Shown here piece after piece: positions 1 through 13,800 of a stretch of DNA of 64,000 bases. Position 1 is the first letter of the stretch. Each line of letters begins with the position of its first letter. Position numbers and translations under genes: made by a program. The notes beneath the pieces are model-generated. The model was not told the origin of the DNA. It saw nothing but the letters and a program-made list of their open reading frames with translations, and made no database searches. Origin of the DNA: Apiosordaria backusii (taxonomy: Eukaryota > Ascomycota > Sordariomycetes > Sordariales > Lasiosphaeriaceae); contig JAUKTV010000001.1 of the NCBI GenBank assembly GCA_030549205.1, positions 2,604,001 to 2,668,000 on the forward strand. Reading direction: 5' to 3'.

Positions 1-496
1 CCGTTTAAGCCATGTAAAGGAGCATCTTATAGAAGGCGAATTTGATATCTAAATAATACAAGGCTGGCGTCAAAGAAATGAGGTCGAGGCAGGTCTCTGC
101 ATATGTAATTATCCACTGACTTTTCACATGTCACCGTTCCCCCCACTTACTGGCAGAAGGGAGCAATCACTCTGGGGAGAAGCCACCTCTGTTGGGCCTT
201 GGTACCCCGGAAAGCTTCATACAGACGAAAAGTCAGATTTACCTAACCCACTAAATTCCATCAACCGCATCATCTGAAGTTCTACCCCCCCTGCTGACTT
301 TTGCCTATTCTTGTTTCCGTCGACTCTGCCTCCTTTTCGCTCCTCCCTCCCGGTCACGCTCCAGCCTACAGCCCTTGACACCATTAATCATGCTCTTCTA
401 TGATCCACCCACGGCGTAACTTTGCCTGACCCCTCCTTTGACACTCCCTGTCCCCTCCTTCGACCTCGTCCATCAGCTCCATCGACCGATCCACGA
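1..496. other. Intergenic / 3' flank, no gene recognised
   Basis: No convincing coding exon on either strand. The part nearest 496 should hold the 3' untranslated region of the minus-strand gene that ends at 497. The plus strand is CT-rich from about 285 to 480. A small plus-strand frame starting near 420 overlaps the end of the gene antisense and has no family features, so it is not called. Confidence 0.5.
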
Positions 497-2122
497 TCAA
501 CCGAACCCGTCCCCACCGCCATCCCTTTCCGAGTCCTCCTGTTCTCGAGAACCGTCCTCAGGGCCAGAGCTTCTGCCGCACCTACAGCCCTCCTCGTGGA
601 GGGCGAGAAGACAGTCTACAGACCTACTTCCATCTGTAAACCCCCTTGGGACTCCGGGGAGAAGGCTCTGGAGGTGCTCTTTCGGTGGGAAGTCCGGAAT
701 CTCGGGTTGGACGACTTGCTGGTGCGGCTGCGAGCGGAAGTCTTGCTCGGGTTGGACTTGCTGGCCCGCTTGCGAACCAAAGTCTTGCTCGGATGCCGTC
801 TCTCCCAAGCGCGGCAAGCGGATCGTTCTACCCTCCGGATCGGCATTTGCCTGAGCTCCCAGGTTGTGTTGTGGTCCTGGTGTCGGTGCCAAGCTCGGAT
901 CGACGGAGGGCAAGCTGGGATCATTGTTGGCAGGCATCATGGGCGCCTGCGGACCCGTCGGCTGGCTCATGTACGCACTTGCCTGCGCCTGGGGAGGCAT
1001 GTTGACGTTTACTCGCGCTGAGGACGTCATGTATGCGCTCCCTGGCGCCGGTGTCTGGCTTCCATGGCTGCCTCCTCGCGCCTGCCCATGGGGCGCAAAC
1101 GGATTCTGGCCAGGAATGCGTCCCACTTCGCGGCTTGGAAGGGCACCATACGCGGGTGGCAGGCGCGCAGGAGCGAAAGTGGGCCGGAGAGGACCAGTGC
1201 TCACAGCCGAAGCCATATTCATGGCAACCATGGGCATACCAGCCGGGTACATCATTTCAGCCTGGTCCCGGGCCTGCATCTGTTGCGGGTACATAGGAGG
1301 TTGAAACCCAAGAGTGCCAGGTTGAGAGCCAGGGACCATCGGAAAGGGGTTTCGCACGGCCGTTGGAGACGCAAAGGATTGGTTGGGCACGACAAAGCTG
1401 GCATGGGTTTGAGGATATACGGGCGGGCGGTAAGCGCCATTCTCAAAATCATAAGCTGGCTCTCCAGAGCCCGACGTGTCGGATGTGCTGGGTGTGCTGG
1501 ACGTCATGCTGTTGGGCGTGGGGGGATACGGGCCTTGGTACGAATAATCCAGCATCGTTGGGGAGACCGGAGCCCGGGCACCCAATCCAGCTGACGATGG
1601 CGAGGGCAAGGGCTGTCCCAAACCCAAATCAACAACACCCAGTCCTCCGTGCGTGGCCATGCTCTGACTTTGGTGCAGGTTGCCTATGTTGCTCTGGACG
1701 TGAGGGGGTATGTGCTGATTCTGGTGGTCAAGGACAGGATCGGCCGCAATCTGCCTTCGTCGTGGGTTGACCATGGGCTGTTCGGACTGGGATTCTCGAT
1801 CGACGTTTGGTTGACTGTGAAGCAAATGAGGGTTAGCTCTGACTTGACTGACACATAAAGTGCAAATGGAAACCGGCTCGATGCGGAAAGATCGAGTGGG
1901 AGCTGTTGTTGCTACGTAGTGAGGATTCCGAGACTTTCGTTTTCTGCATTTAATCATCACAGAGGTCACTTGATGAGCGGTGATGAGCGCTGGAGGGTTG
2001 AAGCGTCGATTGAACTCGTCGGCGATGTCAGCTGGCTTCAGCTCGGGGCTCTTTCGGTCGAAAAGGAATTGCTCTTGCTCAGGCATGAGCGACTTGAGGT
2101 TGAACAGATCTTGGTTGGGCAT
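497..2122 (-). CDS. Hypothetical Pro/Gln/Ser-rich protein with an N-terminal helix-turn-helix-like segment
   Basis: A single open frame of 541 codons starts with ATG at 2122. Residues about 20-65 are charged and predicted helical (FDRKSPELKPADIADEFNRR followed by a basic KCRKRK end), reminiscent of homeodomain-like or Myb-like DNA-binding segments in fungal proteins. The rest is low-complexity, rich in Pro, Gln, Ser and Met (residues about 90-480), as in many fungal transcription regulators. The stretch 1800-1870 carries intron-like signals on the minus strand (a GCTAAC branch followed by CTTCACAG), so a short intron may interrupt residues about 85-105; I could not fix a frame-preserving donor, so the unspliced frame is given. 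The last 60 residues become acidic and Gly-rich and may be mis-framed. A nuclear regulatory role is inference only. Confidence 0.55.
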   Translation of the reverse strand: MPNQDLFNLKSLMPEQEQFLFDRKSPELKPADIADEFNRRFNPPALITAHQVTSVMIKCRKRKSRNPHYVATTAPTRSFRIEPVSICTLCVSQVRANPHLLHSQPNVDRESQSEQPMVNPRRRQIAADPVLDHQNQHIPPHVQSNIGNLHQSQSMATHGGLGVVDLGLGQPLPSPSSAGLGARAPVSPTMLDYSYQGPYPPTPNSMTSSTPSTSDTSGSGEPAYDFENGAYRPPVYPQTHASFVVPNQSFASPTAVRNPFPMVPGSQPGTLGFQPPMYPQQMQARDQAEMMYPAGMPMVAMNMASAVSTGPLRPTFAPARLPPAYGALPSREVGRIPGQNPFAPHGQARGGSHGSQTPAPGSAYMTSSARVNVNMPPQAQASAYMSQPTGPQAPMMPANNDPSLPSVDPSLAPTPGPQHNLGAQANADPEGRTIRLPRLGETASEQDFGSQAGQQVQPEQDFRSQPHQQVVQPEIPDFPPKEHLQSLLPGVPRGFTDGSRSVDCLLALHEEGCRCGRSSGPEDGSREQEDSERDGGGDGFG

Positions 2123-3659
2123 TTTGGCTTCTTCTCGATGTCTTTGAGCAATTCGGAGATGGTCTGAAAGACGCTTGGTGTTGGCTTGATGGTGTTGACA
2201 GATCTGAAGCTCTTGCTTTGGTCAAGTTGATGAAACCAGAGTTGGGGGTTAAGTGGAATGAATTGAGGATGAAGTGGAAAGGATTGTTGGAACTTGTACC
2301 GAAAGGTTTTTCGTGGGATCACTGAAAGCCCTTGGTGTGCACAAAAGTTTAACATATCACGGCCGTACCAGTGGGATCCGACTCGGTAGAGGCCGGTGGA
2401 TAAGCTTTCCCCCGTGATCAAAACTTTAGGGGACGATGAGGCTGTCCAGGGTCCGCGGTGGGTGGCGATGGCCTGTGGCTAGCTTTGGGGACTCGTACTC
2501 CATGGTTCTCTGTGGGCGGGGTTTCAACGTCTGGCACTTCCGGAGAACGGAAAGAGATTTATATGTGGCTGCGGGGGCGGCCGCGTAGTGAATTGGGTAT
2601 TCACTGCAGAGATATTGAGGATCTGGTAACATGAGATGGCTCGTGGTTTCTGGTCAACTGGCGGCATGCGGCTTAGAAAAAGGGGAGTGGTCTGCTCGAG
2701 TCGGGGAGACTTGCGAAGACGACACCCTTGAGATTTTACAGCACGAGAAGTGACGAGACTGACGATGTTATAGGGTACTTGACGATCTAGTTCTGAATTG
2801 TTGGCCATGTCAGCTGACAGGGCGGCTTGAACACCACGCGTGTGTCATAACGATCTTGTTGGCAGGCTCCTCTAGCTGCAACGGCCAGAAGAGGCTGATA
2901 GCGGTTTGGATTGTGGAAACTGAGGCAAGAAGCCGAAGTCATGGGAGTAGCTACGCGAAGGCTCAAGACATCGCATGGAAATCCTGCGATTGGGAACAAC
3001 GCCAAGAGGGGTGTGCAAGCCACCTGTTTTTAGGAAGCAAATCGGTACATATGGAGTTCTGGCAGATCTAGAGCCAGGTAGGTGTTCTACGGCCAGGATC
3101 GATCCGGGATTGGATTGCCCGATATATGCGGAAGCCAAGAAAAAGTACTTGTATCTATCGCAACGAGAATCGCTGACAACAGGAATTACTAGCCGGTAGG
3201 AAATGATAGAGCAGATCAAGCGCATGGTGTTCAAAGTTGTGGACTGAAACTTCTAGAAACCGACTTCTGCATACTTTCAGAGACAAAAAATGGATATAGA
3301 GAGAGGAATATGTGCCAGTAGGGGTAAGACTAGGTACTATCATGGGAACTGGTCACCTTTGGATATCACATGTTGAGCTCCACTCCGGACCGTGTATTGT
3401 TCGCCGGATGTCCGTGCCGAACCACAATCCATGTAGTCCTTCTAATCACTCCCCCCTCTGCAACCTTTCTCTATGTCTCGATCGTCTACGTCTACAGCCA
3501 GTTCTTGATCTATCCTCTATCCCCGTTCTAAAGCTTCTGATCGTCTGCCCATCCCTGTCGCTATGCTCTATTCGCAACATAAAAAGCCCGCCTTGGTCGT
3601 ATATCTCGTTATACTGAAGAAGAAGAAGAAGACAAAACGATTAAGGCCGCAATGAGCTC
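2123..3659. other. Intergenic region upstream of the 497-2122 gene
   Basis: About 1.5 kb between two minus-strand genes. It should contain the promoter and 5' leader of the gene starting at 2122 and the 3' end of the methyltransferase gene ending at 3660. The plus strand is CT-rich at 3430-3600 and has a short GAA repeat near 3616-3633. No exon or RNA gene is supported. Confidence 0.5.
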
Positions 3660-4857
3660 TCAAGAACTCCTTCCTAGAATCCCCCACCAAAAGCCAACCT
3701 GTTGAGAAATGTCGTCATTTCCATCACCCCAGTCATCCTCGCCCGCAACGATATTCTCGTGATGGCAGATGAACGGGTTGGTTTGCTTACCAAGCTCGTC
3801 CCTCAACGTCCTGCAAAGACCTTTGGTGATCTCGTCTCTTTGCGGCACCATGACCAGCACGCGGGCATCTGGGTTGAGGGCAAGCTGCTCGTCTATGGCA
3901 CTTGCCAAAAGAGCAGGGTGGTCATCGTCGTATAATGGGTCGGCGACGATAATAAGCTAGCAACAACTTAGCTAGGCTGAGACACATAAGGGAGCAAGAA
4001 TCCAAACGTACCTCAAAACGCTTGCCTGACCGGAATCTTGGGTCGACATCTTCTTCGCTACCACCCCACGTCAAAGGGGAAGCCTCAATTTTGCCTCCCC
4101 GTTCCTCCACAAGCGCGCGGTTAAGAGAAGCGTTGTGCTCGAGGTTGGACATGATCTCTGGCAGGTCAGTCAGGTAGACGGTCGTTCTCCATATACACGC
4201 TGCCGCCAACCCTAGCAGACCGGTGCCAGACCCGAGCTCGAGAACTTCGCCTGTCTTTTGTGCAGAGCGAACTAAATGCGCCAAAGGCCCAGAAGCGAAT
4301 TCGCGGAGAAGCTGAGCAAGCGCATATGACGAACCCCAGGTTTTCAGCCCAAGGGAGTCTCCTGTTAATGGTGGCTCCCTGATGGCAAGACTGAAGGAAC
4401 CGTATTCGTCGTTCTCAAAGGGCCAGCGACGGATGATTTCGCCCATGGCTAGATACCATGGTCAGCATTTCACCCATCATATAGAACAGGAGTGTAATAA
4501 CCAACCTGTCCGACCGCATCGCTCCGACATCCGCCTGCTAGCCTCCTCCCAGATCACCTCCCTTTCATCATCATCCTCTAGCCATGATAACCCGCTCTTG
4601 ATGATCGAAGAAAGAAAAACGAGCGCCTCCTTGCGCTCATGGGCTGTTTGAACAGCAGCCTGCTGTTTGAGGATCTCTGAGCGCGATACTTTTGCACCCC
4701 AGACAGGGGGCTCGACTTTGAGTTTTCCTAAAGCGTCCAAAAGCACCGAATAGGCAGGCTTCTGCCAGAGGTGGGGAAGATCTTCGTCTTCTTCGATGCC
4801 GCGCATCTTGAGAGTGAGATATCGATAGAGCGGCGGAGATAGTGAGTGGGGGTCCAA
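3660..4857 (-). CDS. EFM2: Protein-lysine N-methyltransferase, MTase family 16 (Efm2/Rrg1-like)
   Basis: Three exons (4857-4506, 4448-4012, 3956-3660) give 361 residues. The introns are 4449-4505 (GTTGGT..CTAG, branch GCTGACC) and 3957-4011 (GTACGT..CTAG). Splicing joins ..ERCGRT to AMGEIIRRWPFEN and ..GKRFE to LIIVADPLYDDDHP, restoring a continuous class I SAM-dependent fold. Visible motifs are motif I LELGSGTGLLGL (about 187-198), the acidic motif II YLTDLPEIM (about 210), and the family post-II motif DPLY within VADPLYDDD (about 268-275), characteristic of the METTL21/MTF16 group that methylates lysines on non-histone proteins. In yeast Efm2 acts on eEF2. The N-terminal 117-residue extension with SERCGRTAM resembles Efm2 more than the short METTL21 proteins, but assignment to Efm2 rather than Rrg1 is inference. 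The protein is cytosolic by lack of targeting signals. Confidence 0.83.
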
Positions 4858-7800
4858 CCAAAGAATGACTGAAGAAAACGACGAAAAAATCGAGCAACGG
4901 CGCGAACCAAACCGAGACGAGCGAGACGACCAACCAACAAGAATAAGCCGAAAAAAAGCGAAAGAAGTCCCTTTTCACAACCTCCCAAGACTTCATGCTC
5001 ACTGCCCGCCCAGCCTAGATGTTAGAGGGACCTACCCTGCAGTGGAGTCTCACCCAGAAAAGGAAGACCCCATCTTCCGCCCTCTCGGCGGTGAGCAGAA
5101 GCCATCGTGGACCCGCTTCGATTATGGGGGCGTTCCAACCCGCACTGTCCAGGGCATGATAACGATACCAATTTTGGCCCCGAGAAGCCTGGAACAGTCA
5201 GCCAACTCGCTCACTGCCGCCTGTCATTTCAGCGGCGTGGTTAAGGCAGCGCCACGCCCCAAAGCTAAATCAATTGGGAACACATCCAAAACCATCCAGA
5301 TGACAGATAAGTGGGGGTCAAGCTGGGGGTCACACTCACATTCAAGCTTTCTCCCAAGGATGGTTTCTCGCTCACGATTGGCCACAATTCTGCCGCCCCA
5401 TAGAGCCTCAATTCTGCCCCACACCCCACCACCACACACTGTCAAGCATCAAAACATTTTGCATTGCTTGCCTGTTTGGTTTCTCTTTTCCTCTTTTTCT
5501 CTTTTTCTTCTTCGTGAACCACCCCCCCTCTCTCTCGACCCCTCCAACGCTGCGTTTCTATGCTACAAACGGAAAGCTCTATTCTTCCGGGGATATTGCT
5601 TTCAACCAAATACATGCATATGAGAAATTCGGAGAAACAGCTTCATTTTTGGCTCGTCTGTCTTCTGCTTGCTGCCAAGTTGGTAGAAGGTGGGTAGCGA
5701 GTTCTGCCGGCGACGGCCTGCCTTGAGTTTCGAGGTTGTAATTGGCATCAGAAAAGCAGGCACAAGTTGAGATACACCTGTTGTCCTCTGGAAAGGCCGT
5801 TACGAAAGCTTGTGTTGTTGTGACACTTTAGTGCAATACGCGGCGTGCGGGGGACTGATCTCTTTCGAAAGGAAGGGAGAGGTTTTTCGTATCCTTCGAT
5901 TCCGATTACTCTGGAGGGGAAGGGCGATTGGGGTGGGTGCTTCACCTTTTTTTCTCTTTTCCAGGTGAGTGATAAAAGGGCGATGGGAGGGGAAGGGATA
6001 CTACTAACGATTGTGATATGGCATGGAATCTGCGAGACGAGCGAGGATGGGTTGAGGCGAGTGGGAGAACGAGCTACTGAGCGATTTATGAGCGACAGAG
6101 CGAACGAGAGAATGCCTCCTGGCTGAGAGATGGACCGGCGGAAGATCAAGACACGAACAACGACCACCAAATGAGTGCTCCCGCATCAAGGTCCGGTTTG
6201 CTCCAAAAGACCAGCCGGAATTGAGCAACTGGCAGCGGCCACGGTGCCAGTCTTGAGGCTTGGGACAAATAAGCATTATTGGCTTCTCAATTCCTCCTTT
6301 TTCTCAGACGAATGTCTCTGGGTGGGATCAAAAATGGGCAGTCTTAATGTGGGATGCTGTTTTCCCACAGCCACTGCGTTTCAACCGCGCCGGTAGATTA
6401 GACAGTTCTTCAGGTTCTCGGCCTTCTTGAATTTGTCGAGCTCACGGGCAGAGGATATTCCATGGGCTCTCTGTCCCGTCAGCTACACAACGTAGGTTTG
6501 TTGAGAATTCTGATTGAGTGGCTTTCTAGCAGTCTGATTCTGGTGACGAAGCCATCCCCTCATGTCTGTCGTTCATATTGCTGTATATGTCATATCTTTA
6601 GCAAAAGCAATATCCAAGAAATTTCATGACCCTCTTGCCTTTTCTCCACCTTGTCATCTGCCATCATTCTTTCTACGCTGTCCCAAGCACGTTTGCCAAA
6701 CAGAAACAAGTGAGACTGAAGGCTGGGTTTGCAAGCTCGTGCCGTGTCCATCGATATAATGAAGAAGTCGGGCAGTCGAAAGGAAGAAAGACCATGTCTC
6801 AATTCCATCAAGCCATTCTCATTGATGAGCCGTCATACTCCCAACTTTCGCCACGGTTCTCTCTCTCTCTCTACGATTGACACTACTTGTACGGATATAG
6901 CATTTATTTGCCAGCACTGGCTAAACAAGTGTTTGACAAACAAAACTGCCTCAAAGAGCAAATGTGTTCTCTCTGATGGTGTGGTTTGCTCCCTCCCTAT
7001 CCACATCTACCCCTGAATTAAGTCAACCATTCCTTTCTCCACCTGCCAATTGTCCAGTCAACAATCACCACCGTTATCAGTACCGTACCTTCACCGGTCT
7101 CAGATCATGATGATGATGATGCCATGTGGAACTGTGGAGTTGTGGAGCAGTGGAGTCGTGAACAAGTCCTTGGATTCTTCACCCCCTTTCCACTCCCTCA
7201 CTTTCTGACATGATAACCAGCGATTTCACATGCTATTATTGTCTTCCTCACTGTCAAGAAATCCTTCTTCTGTGAGGGTTTCAAGGAGGATTTCCGCTCC
7301 CACGTGGTTTTGTCATTGACCGCGAGAGTGTGTCCGGCTTGGGTTGTGTTTGCGTTGGGTACGTAAGGTAGGTAGGGGTCGCTTGTGTCAGGTAGCTGGG
7401 AAGGAGCTCCACTGATAGCGACAAAACGTGGTTTTCTTATTCCAGGCAAGGATGGGATGAGGTATCTTCATGTACACTACCTACCCTACGATTTTAAACC
7501 TCTTTTTGGTTGTTATCTATGGAGATGTTATCCGTCCCCTCTTTCACTACAGCAGCGATGAATGATGCCGGGAGGTGATGCCGGGCCCCGGTTTCGGCCG
7601 AGTTTTTTGGTGCGGAGCGGAAGACGGGGAGATGGGGACACGGTGAGTGGGGGTGTCATCATCGGAAGGAGGGATTGTAAAATTTACAATGACTCCAAGC
7701 TGATGATGGCTTGGGGTTTGGGGTCCGTGATTGCCTACCTATTGGGTTTTGGAACGGCAGCATCGGGAGTGTGTGACTGATTGAGGTGATTGTCTTGCTG

Positions 7801-10800
7801 CCTCGCTGTGAAGTGTCAATGTGGTACAAGATCTGTTCGGCCCTTTGCCAGTTCCCCTTCACTGCCCCCTCTGGATCTTGATGAGTAGAGATCCCGAAAT
7901 AGTTAAAACACCCGATAAAGGACGCGGGTACCTGAGCTCAGAAAGCTTGGGGGTTTCTCAACTTCCAGGTTCTCACATCGGGTTGACCGGGCTATTCCAC
8001 ATCGGATCCGGAGAGCATTACAAGGTACGAATAGACCGGAACTAACTCTCTTGTAGTTTCGCATGTACTGCTGTAGAGTTGTGCCATCTATCCATTCACC
8101 CGAAGACACCGCCTGGAGCTTTGAAGTTTTGAACGGGGTCCGGTCCGGTCCGGGTGCGGTTGGTGGGAGACAGAGCTTGGGGCTAGTTCACCGACTAGGG
8201 GTAACTTCGAGTACGAAAGTATGGGATGGATGGTACTAGTGTATTTCGATTTGTTTACTCGTAGTTATTACAGTAGATACGGGTGGTGAGTTCTCATTGA
8301 AATTTGGTGATGTTAGCAGCCTACAAGTACCTACCTTCGTCGACCAACCTCATCTGTCACTCACCTCACCAGCTCATTTCATATTTTCTCATCTCGATAT
8401 TTCCACAGGAAAAGTGACGTAGAAGACCATTCCGTCAAGTCATCGGATCAAGCACCTCCAAAAATCCCAATATCCAACAGTGGCTGTGAAAGTCCCGCTG
8501 CGCTCTTACCTCCAGCCTCGCAAACAAACCCACGCATCAAGAAGCCCATTCCTCATTGGCCCATCCCGGCCAACCACTTGCATCAAGTTACCAACCGGTC
8601 GACAAGACCCGTCTTGAGCAGCATCTCAGAAGCAAAGCCGGCCTGCCGGGGCGGTCGGTCAGTTCGGTCGGCGAAGGCTTGGGGTTTCGATGCAAGTTCC
8701 CATCAGTGGTGCGTTTGAAGGTGGGGTCATGTGCTCAAGCGTCCGTGTGAGTGTGGTATCACTGAAATATTTCGTTTTCGCCCCCGCCATTCCGTATTTC
8801 ACCGTCTTTCAATCCTTGCCAAAATCGTCTTGATGACTTCCCAGGAATTTCGTGTAAATGGCTACAATTCTAGGTTCGATCCTATCAAAATGAAAGGATC
8901 TCGAGAAAAGCCGAGAATCTTATCACTGCCCAGCATCTTGGTGTCTGGGTGTGTTAAGTAGAATTCAAGTAACATACCACCGTGATGTAATCCTCTCTCT
9001 CTCCGGGGCGGACCACCCATCCGATTCCGACGGAGGGCAAAAACACCACAAGCGAAGCTGCACCGGGAAAAAAACAACCAAAAGCGGCCCCAGTTCTTCC
9101 GCCAGTGCAGCAGCAGGCCAAATATATTTTTATCAATATACATACACTGTATATGAGATTTGTGGGCCTTTTGTGTTTTTCAGTGATGAAAAATACAACG
9201 AAACTGACACACAGTGAAGGGAATCAGCTCTCACTCTGTCATTGGTTAGGCTTGCCCATAACTGGATGTAAGCAGAGTGTGGCAGAGTGGCAGAGAGAGG
9301 GAGGCAATGCTGATACGAAGAGACATTGCAGGTGCTGAAAGTAAAAGAGGGAGGTGTGAGCACCCTTACCAGCAGCATCGTAGGACGAACTGTCGGTCAG
9401 GATGTCAGGAACAGGCAGTTCGGTCGGTTCGCTCGGGTCAGGTCCCAAACTCGGGCATCTCAGGCACGGTACGCCAGACAGAGAGACAGGCAGCTGTCTT
9501 GTGTCCTCTCTATCGTTTGTCATATCGGTTTGATGACAAAGACAGCACCTAAAAGGTCCTTCATGTTCTTCCTACTGCCATAAAATCCGAATGATGACAA
9601 AGGACTGGAAGCAAGAGAAAAAGCCACTTACTCGTTAACGTGTTAATAAAACGGCCTATCCGGGAAACCACGCGGTTCTGTCGCATCGCTAGAATACCAA
9701 ATAAATTAATAATCAACCTCTCTTAAGAATTCCGGGGTAAAAAGGTCCCCCAAAAAGGAAGTGCCATGATGCTGAGAGGAGACCGCTCGGCGCAGGCGGA
9801 CCTGAAAGAGTTTTCCCCACTTTTTGGCCTCGCCGCCGATTATGTGTGTTACGCTGCATATAGCGCTGTATATATGCATGTAATGTTACCTCAACGACGT
9901 GAGTGGCTGACCGACGATCCATTCTGTCCAGTTGAACCTGAATTGGTGGGTGCTTCTTGCTGCGGGCCAAGTTGAGACGAAAGCGACTGAAGTAACGATA
10001 CCTGACAGAGATGCAATATAGCCTGCAATAAGAATGCCAGCTGTTGTTGAGCTGGGGAAATCAATTTTGACAGGCACACAGGGTCGAAACAGTGTTGTTT
10101 TAAAACCGCCCATCTGCCACCCACGTTTGTCGTTTGGTTCCTGGCAGCTTGAATTTGGGGGTTTTGAAGAAACAACTGACAAAAACCAATCACAAATCCC
10201 ACGGCAAAGGAGCCGAAACCTGCTGACCTGACCTGACAGCTGGAGACCGAGTGACTGAAAGTCCCCTAGCCTTATGCACAAGCACACACGCCCATTTCCG
10301 TATGGAATGGAAAAAGCCAATGTTTCGCCTCATTGCACTCCGTCTTGCGCAACCCCGCCATTTTTATCAATAGCGGGGAAACGGACGCTGATGATGAGTG
10401 ATGAGAGGGTTCATGTAAGCAGCCGTCATCACCAACCAGCCATCCACAAGTCCCATATCCCACTCAGACCATGTGTGACCCAAAGGTCTCTCAGAAGCGG
10501 GGGAAATTGAGTGAGTGTTGATGAAGAGAGAGAGTTAGTCTTCTCTTGTAAGACATCTTGGACTTGATTGACATCTCTGCCAATCCACTTTTGACAGTTT
10601 GAATCAACAATTGTTCATCAACGGTGATCTTCATGTAACCAATGCACAGAGGGGCAGAATTGAGGGGCAGACACAACCACACGTACCACACAACCGCACA
10701 TCCACCCATCCACATCATGCAATCGGAATGGTTGGGAGGAACCAGCAAACTTGGCAGATGTCCGCTTCCCGCATTTCTTCAATCCGGGCTACCCCGACTT

Positions 10801-13800
10801 CCCTTTCCCCTTTCCACACATAGGCGCATAGTGTAGCGTGTAGATGGGGGGCGTTATGAGGTGTAAGTCCCGCACGCACGCACAGAGTGGGAAGGTCTCG
10901 GCGTGTCCAGCACACGAACCACTTGTGTAGGAAGATGGCGGGTGGTGGGGGACAGCTGAAGCAGCTTCGGACAAAGGTACCGCAATGTATCTGCTTGTAG
11001 TCCACCTTTTCGTCTACCCTTCGATGACCCCGTAGTTGAGTTGGGCTTTCGGTCACAGTCCGTCATGCCCCCAATGCTTCCTTCATCGATCCACTGGTAC
11101 ATGCATTAAGTCGGTGCCTGGTACCCGTATCGTTACTGCGTATGTAATCAAATGTGCCTGTCGCATCAACGCAGAACGCATGTGCCGCATCTCGCGTACG
11201 TTAATGGTGGCTGCTGCTGCTGCTGATATGCATTTGTTTGAAGCCGTTTTGTTCTTGAGAATATTCCGATAGATGGACCCCATCTCGCTCACCCCACCAA
11301 TGTTTGCTTGAAGAGAGGAAAACGAGCCACACAGTAGTGATCTTCACGACCTCGTGGCTTTGCAATAGCTCCTCCGTACCTTAAATCTATAAGGCTGGAT
11401 AGGAATAGCGGGGTGGGGGGTTCATGCTAGGAACCAAGCCACGTGCCTCCATTGATTTATGTACCTTGTCGAGCCGTTTTTTCCGAATGGGAAGGTCAGC
11501 AACCATTCGACTAATAAGCATGTCTGAGCTCGAAAGGAAATATGGGCGAATCTAGACATGGGATTCTTGCGAGAAATATCTCTGTATGTTTGCTGCTGCA
11601 GACAGACAGCAGCACAGTAAAAATAAGCATGCAATCGGGCCTTAACCTCAAGTCGGAGGAACAGGTTCAACAAGAGTAAGCGGACCAATCCTATGGTGGG
11701 TTTGGTGGCCGCCACCGCCAGTTTGGTTCTAAGCAGATGCGTATCGTCGTGACGTTGTGTTACCCCAAGATGGGCTGGTTCAGCCAGTGGTCAGCTGCTC
11801 TGATGTGCGTGCGGACGCAATGAGGTACCTACCATATGCAATCCTCATCCGGCCGGACGCACTGCGGTGAGTGAGGATGTGCCGTTCAAAAGCATATGTG
11901 AGGGCGCTTCTGAGGTGCTGAAAAGATGTAGTAGTCGAGATTGCTTGTCTTTGCGGAGAGAGGAAGATAAATGGGAGAGGTCCAGGCCATCAGGGTCTCG
12001 GCTCGGAGAACTCAGAGACACTGTTGTTCTTGCGCTCACGGCCGTTTAATGTAAAGCTATAATTGACAAGCCTGCCCGGATCACCGGCCCAACCAAGGCA
12101 AGCCAGTTTTGTGTGCCGATACAAAGCTAGCAAGTAAGCAGGAGATGGAGGGCATTCGCTCGTCGCAGATGTTTTCCGTAATCCAAAGATCCAGCGGGCT
12201 GGATCAACTTGGGAACAGCCGCAGCGCATGGCTACCCAACCAATGTGCATGATCTTACAACACACATTATTTCTGCCAAGACATGCAGAGATGTTCGGCG
12301 GTCTGGCCGATGACGCCCACAGCACCTCAGTGTAATCTCCTAGGTGAGGCGCGTCAGCCGCCGACTATGCGTTGGGTGATGGTTGATGACTTGCAATGGG
12401 CAAACATCAAAGATCTGTGACTGGCAGACGGTTGGAGTTTGTTGGAGGCTGGCGGGCATCGAGGCTAGGAAGTATGTACATATCCGTCGCCTAGCACCCC
12501 GTCTAGGAAACTGACAGGGCTGAGTGCCAGCGCTGCGATCACAGCGACGATCTCGATAAGGTTGTGCTGGCAGATCAAACAGGTGCTGCTTAGTGTAGAG
12601 GTGGTTAAAAGGATGGCCAACAACGGACACTTACTTTGGTTAGTGTCCATGTTCAAACATTGACTCCCATAACAAGGATGAGGCTACGGCCGCGAAAGTC
12701 GCCCAAACACAGGCTGTCGCTGGAATCTCAAACGGTGAGAATAGATTTGAACCAGGGCAAGAAACAACAGGGTGGAATGTTTCAGCCGTCGAAATTGTTA
12801 ATTTGAGACCGCTGGTGACTAGTGGTTGGCAGCTGCCAGCGCAGACTCACTGAGATGGAAACAAGAACCTGGAAGGCACGCGACACTTTTCCACTCCCAA
12901 CCAAGACTGCGAAAGCTGCCCAACTTCGCCAATTGGTGTTACCAAAGCTCAAATATCAGATGAACTATTCATGAGTCGCATATTCGGTGTTGTTGGTGCA
13001 CACCTCTTGGCCGCTCTCGCAAGCTCGGGCACTTGTCTCAGTGAGCAAGGAAGTGGGTTGCACAGGTGGTCCCGAGCTAGCCCGTGGCCAGCTGACGAGC
13101 ATGGAATACCTCACCAATCTATCCAGCAAAAAGAGCTATAGGAAATCACCAACGCAGCAATGGGGAAGGCCATTGCGTGCAGATGAGCTGAGTGAATTCC
13201 GTGCATCAGACGCAACACTGAGGAATATCGCGCAGTGGCTTGTATGTCCATACAACATGAAATGGTTACAGGACCGATGTCTGGGCGGTTGAGCGTTACA
13301 GTTACAAGTCTTCCCTGTTCGCCCAGGCGGCCCTGATCTTCCCAGCCGGGCCCGGTCTTCATTGCAGGGCACGGCTGGGAGCGAAATGTGACTGTACTGG
13401 TATGACATCTCTTGCACAAAACCTGCCCTACAGCCTCGAGTTCTGAACAAACGGACGACAACAAGAGGGGAGGGGTGTTACTCAGAGACAGGCACGACGC
13501 GGAACCCAACCTGGAAGTGCCATCTGCTGCACAACATGTGCCGCAGCGATGCCGGGCTTGCTTACAATTCGTGAAGAAGAAGTGATGGGACTCGACTTGG
13601 CATTGTCGACGGCGCGCAACAACCGCCCTGACGAAGCCGCAAGCGAGGGAGGTTGAGGTGTGTGGGCCTCCACTTCTTGCCTCTGGCAGCCCGCCTTGTC
13701 GCTGCGGGCATTGATGAGCGAGCCCGTAGCGGAATTGCACTTGAAAATGCACAACACAAGAGAGCCTATCACTGGTCTTGTGATTGTATATCCCCAGCGA

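Noticed and set aside
4865..5623. 252-codon plus-strand frame starting 7 bp from the methyltransferase start codon
   Set aside because: It leaves no room for a promoter, has no domain or coherent composition, and ends in a CT-tract translation (Leu/Phe/Ser/Pro).
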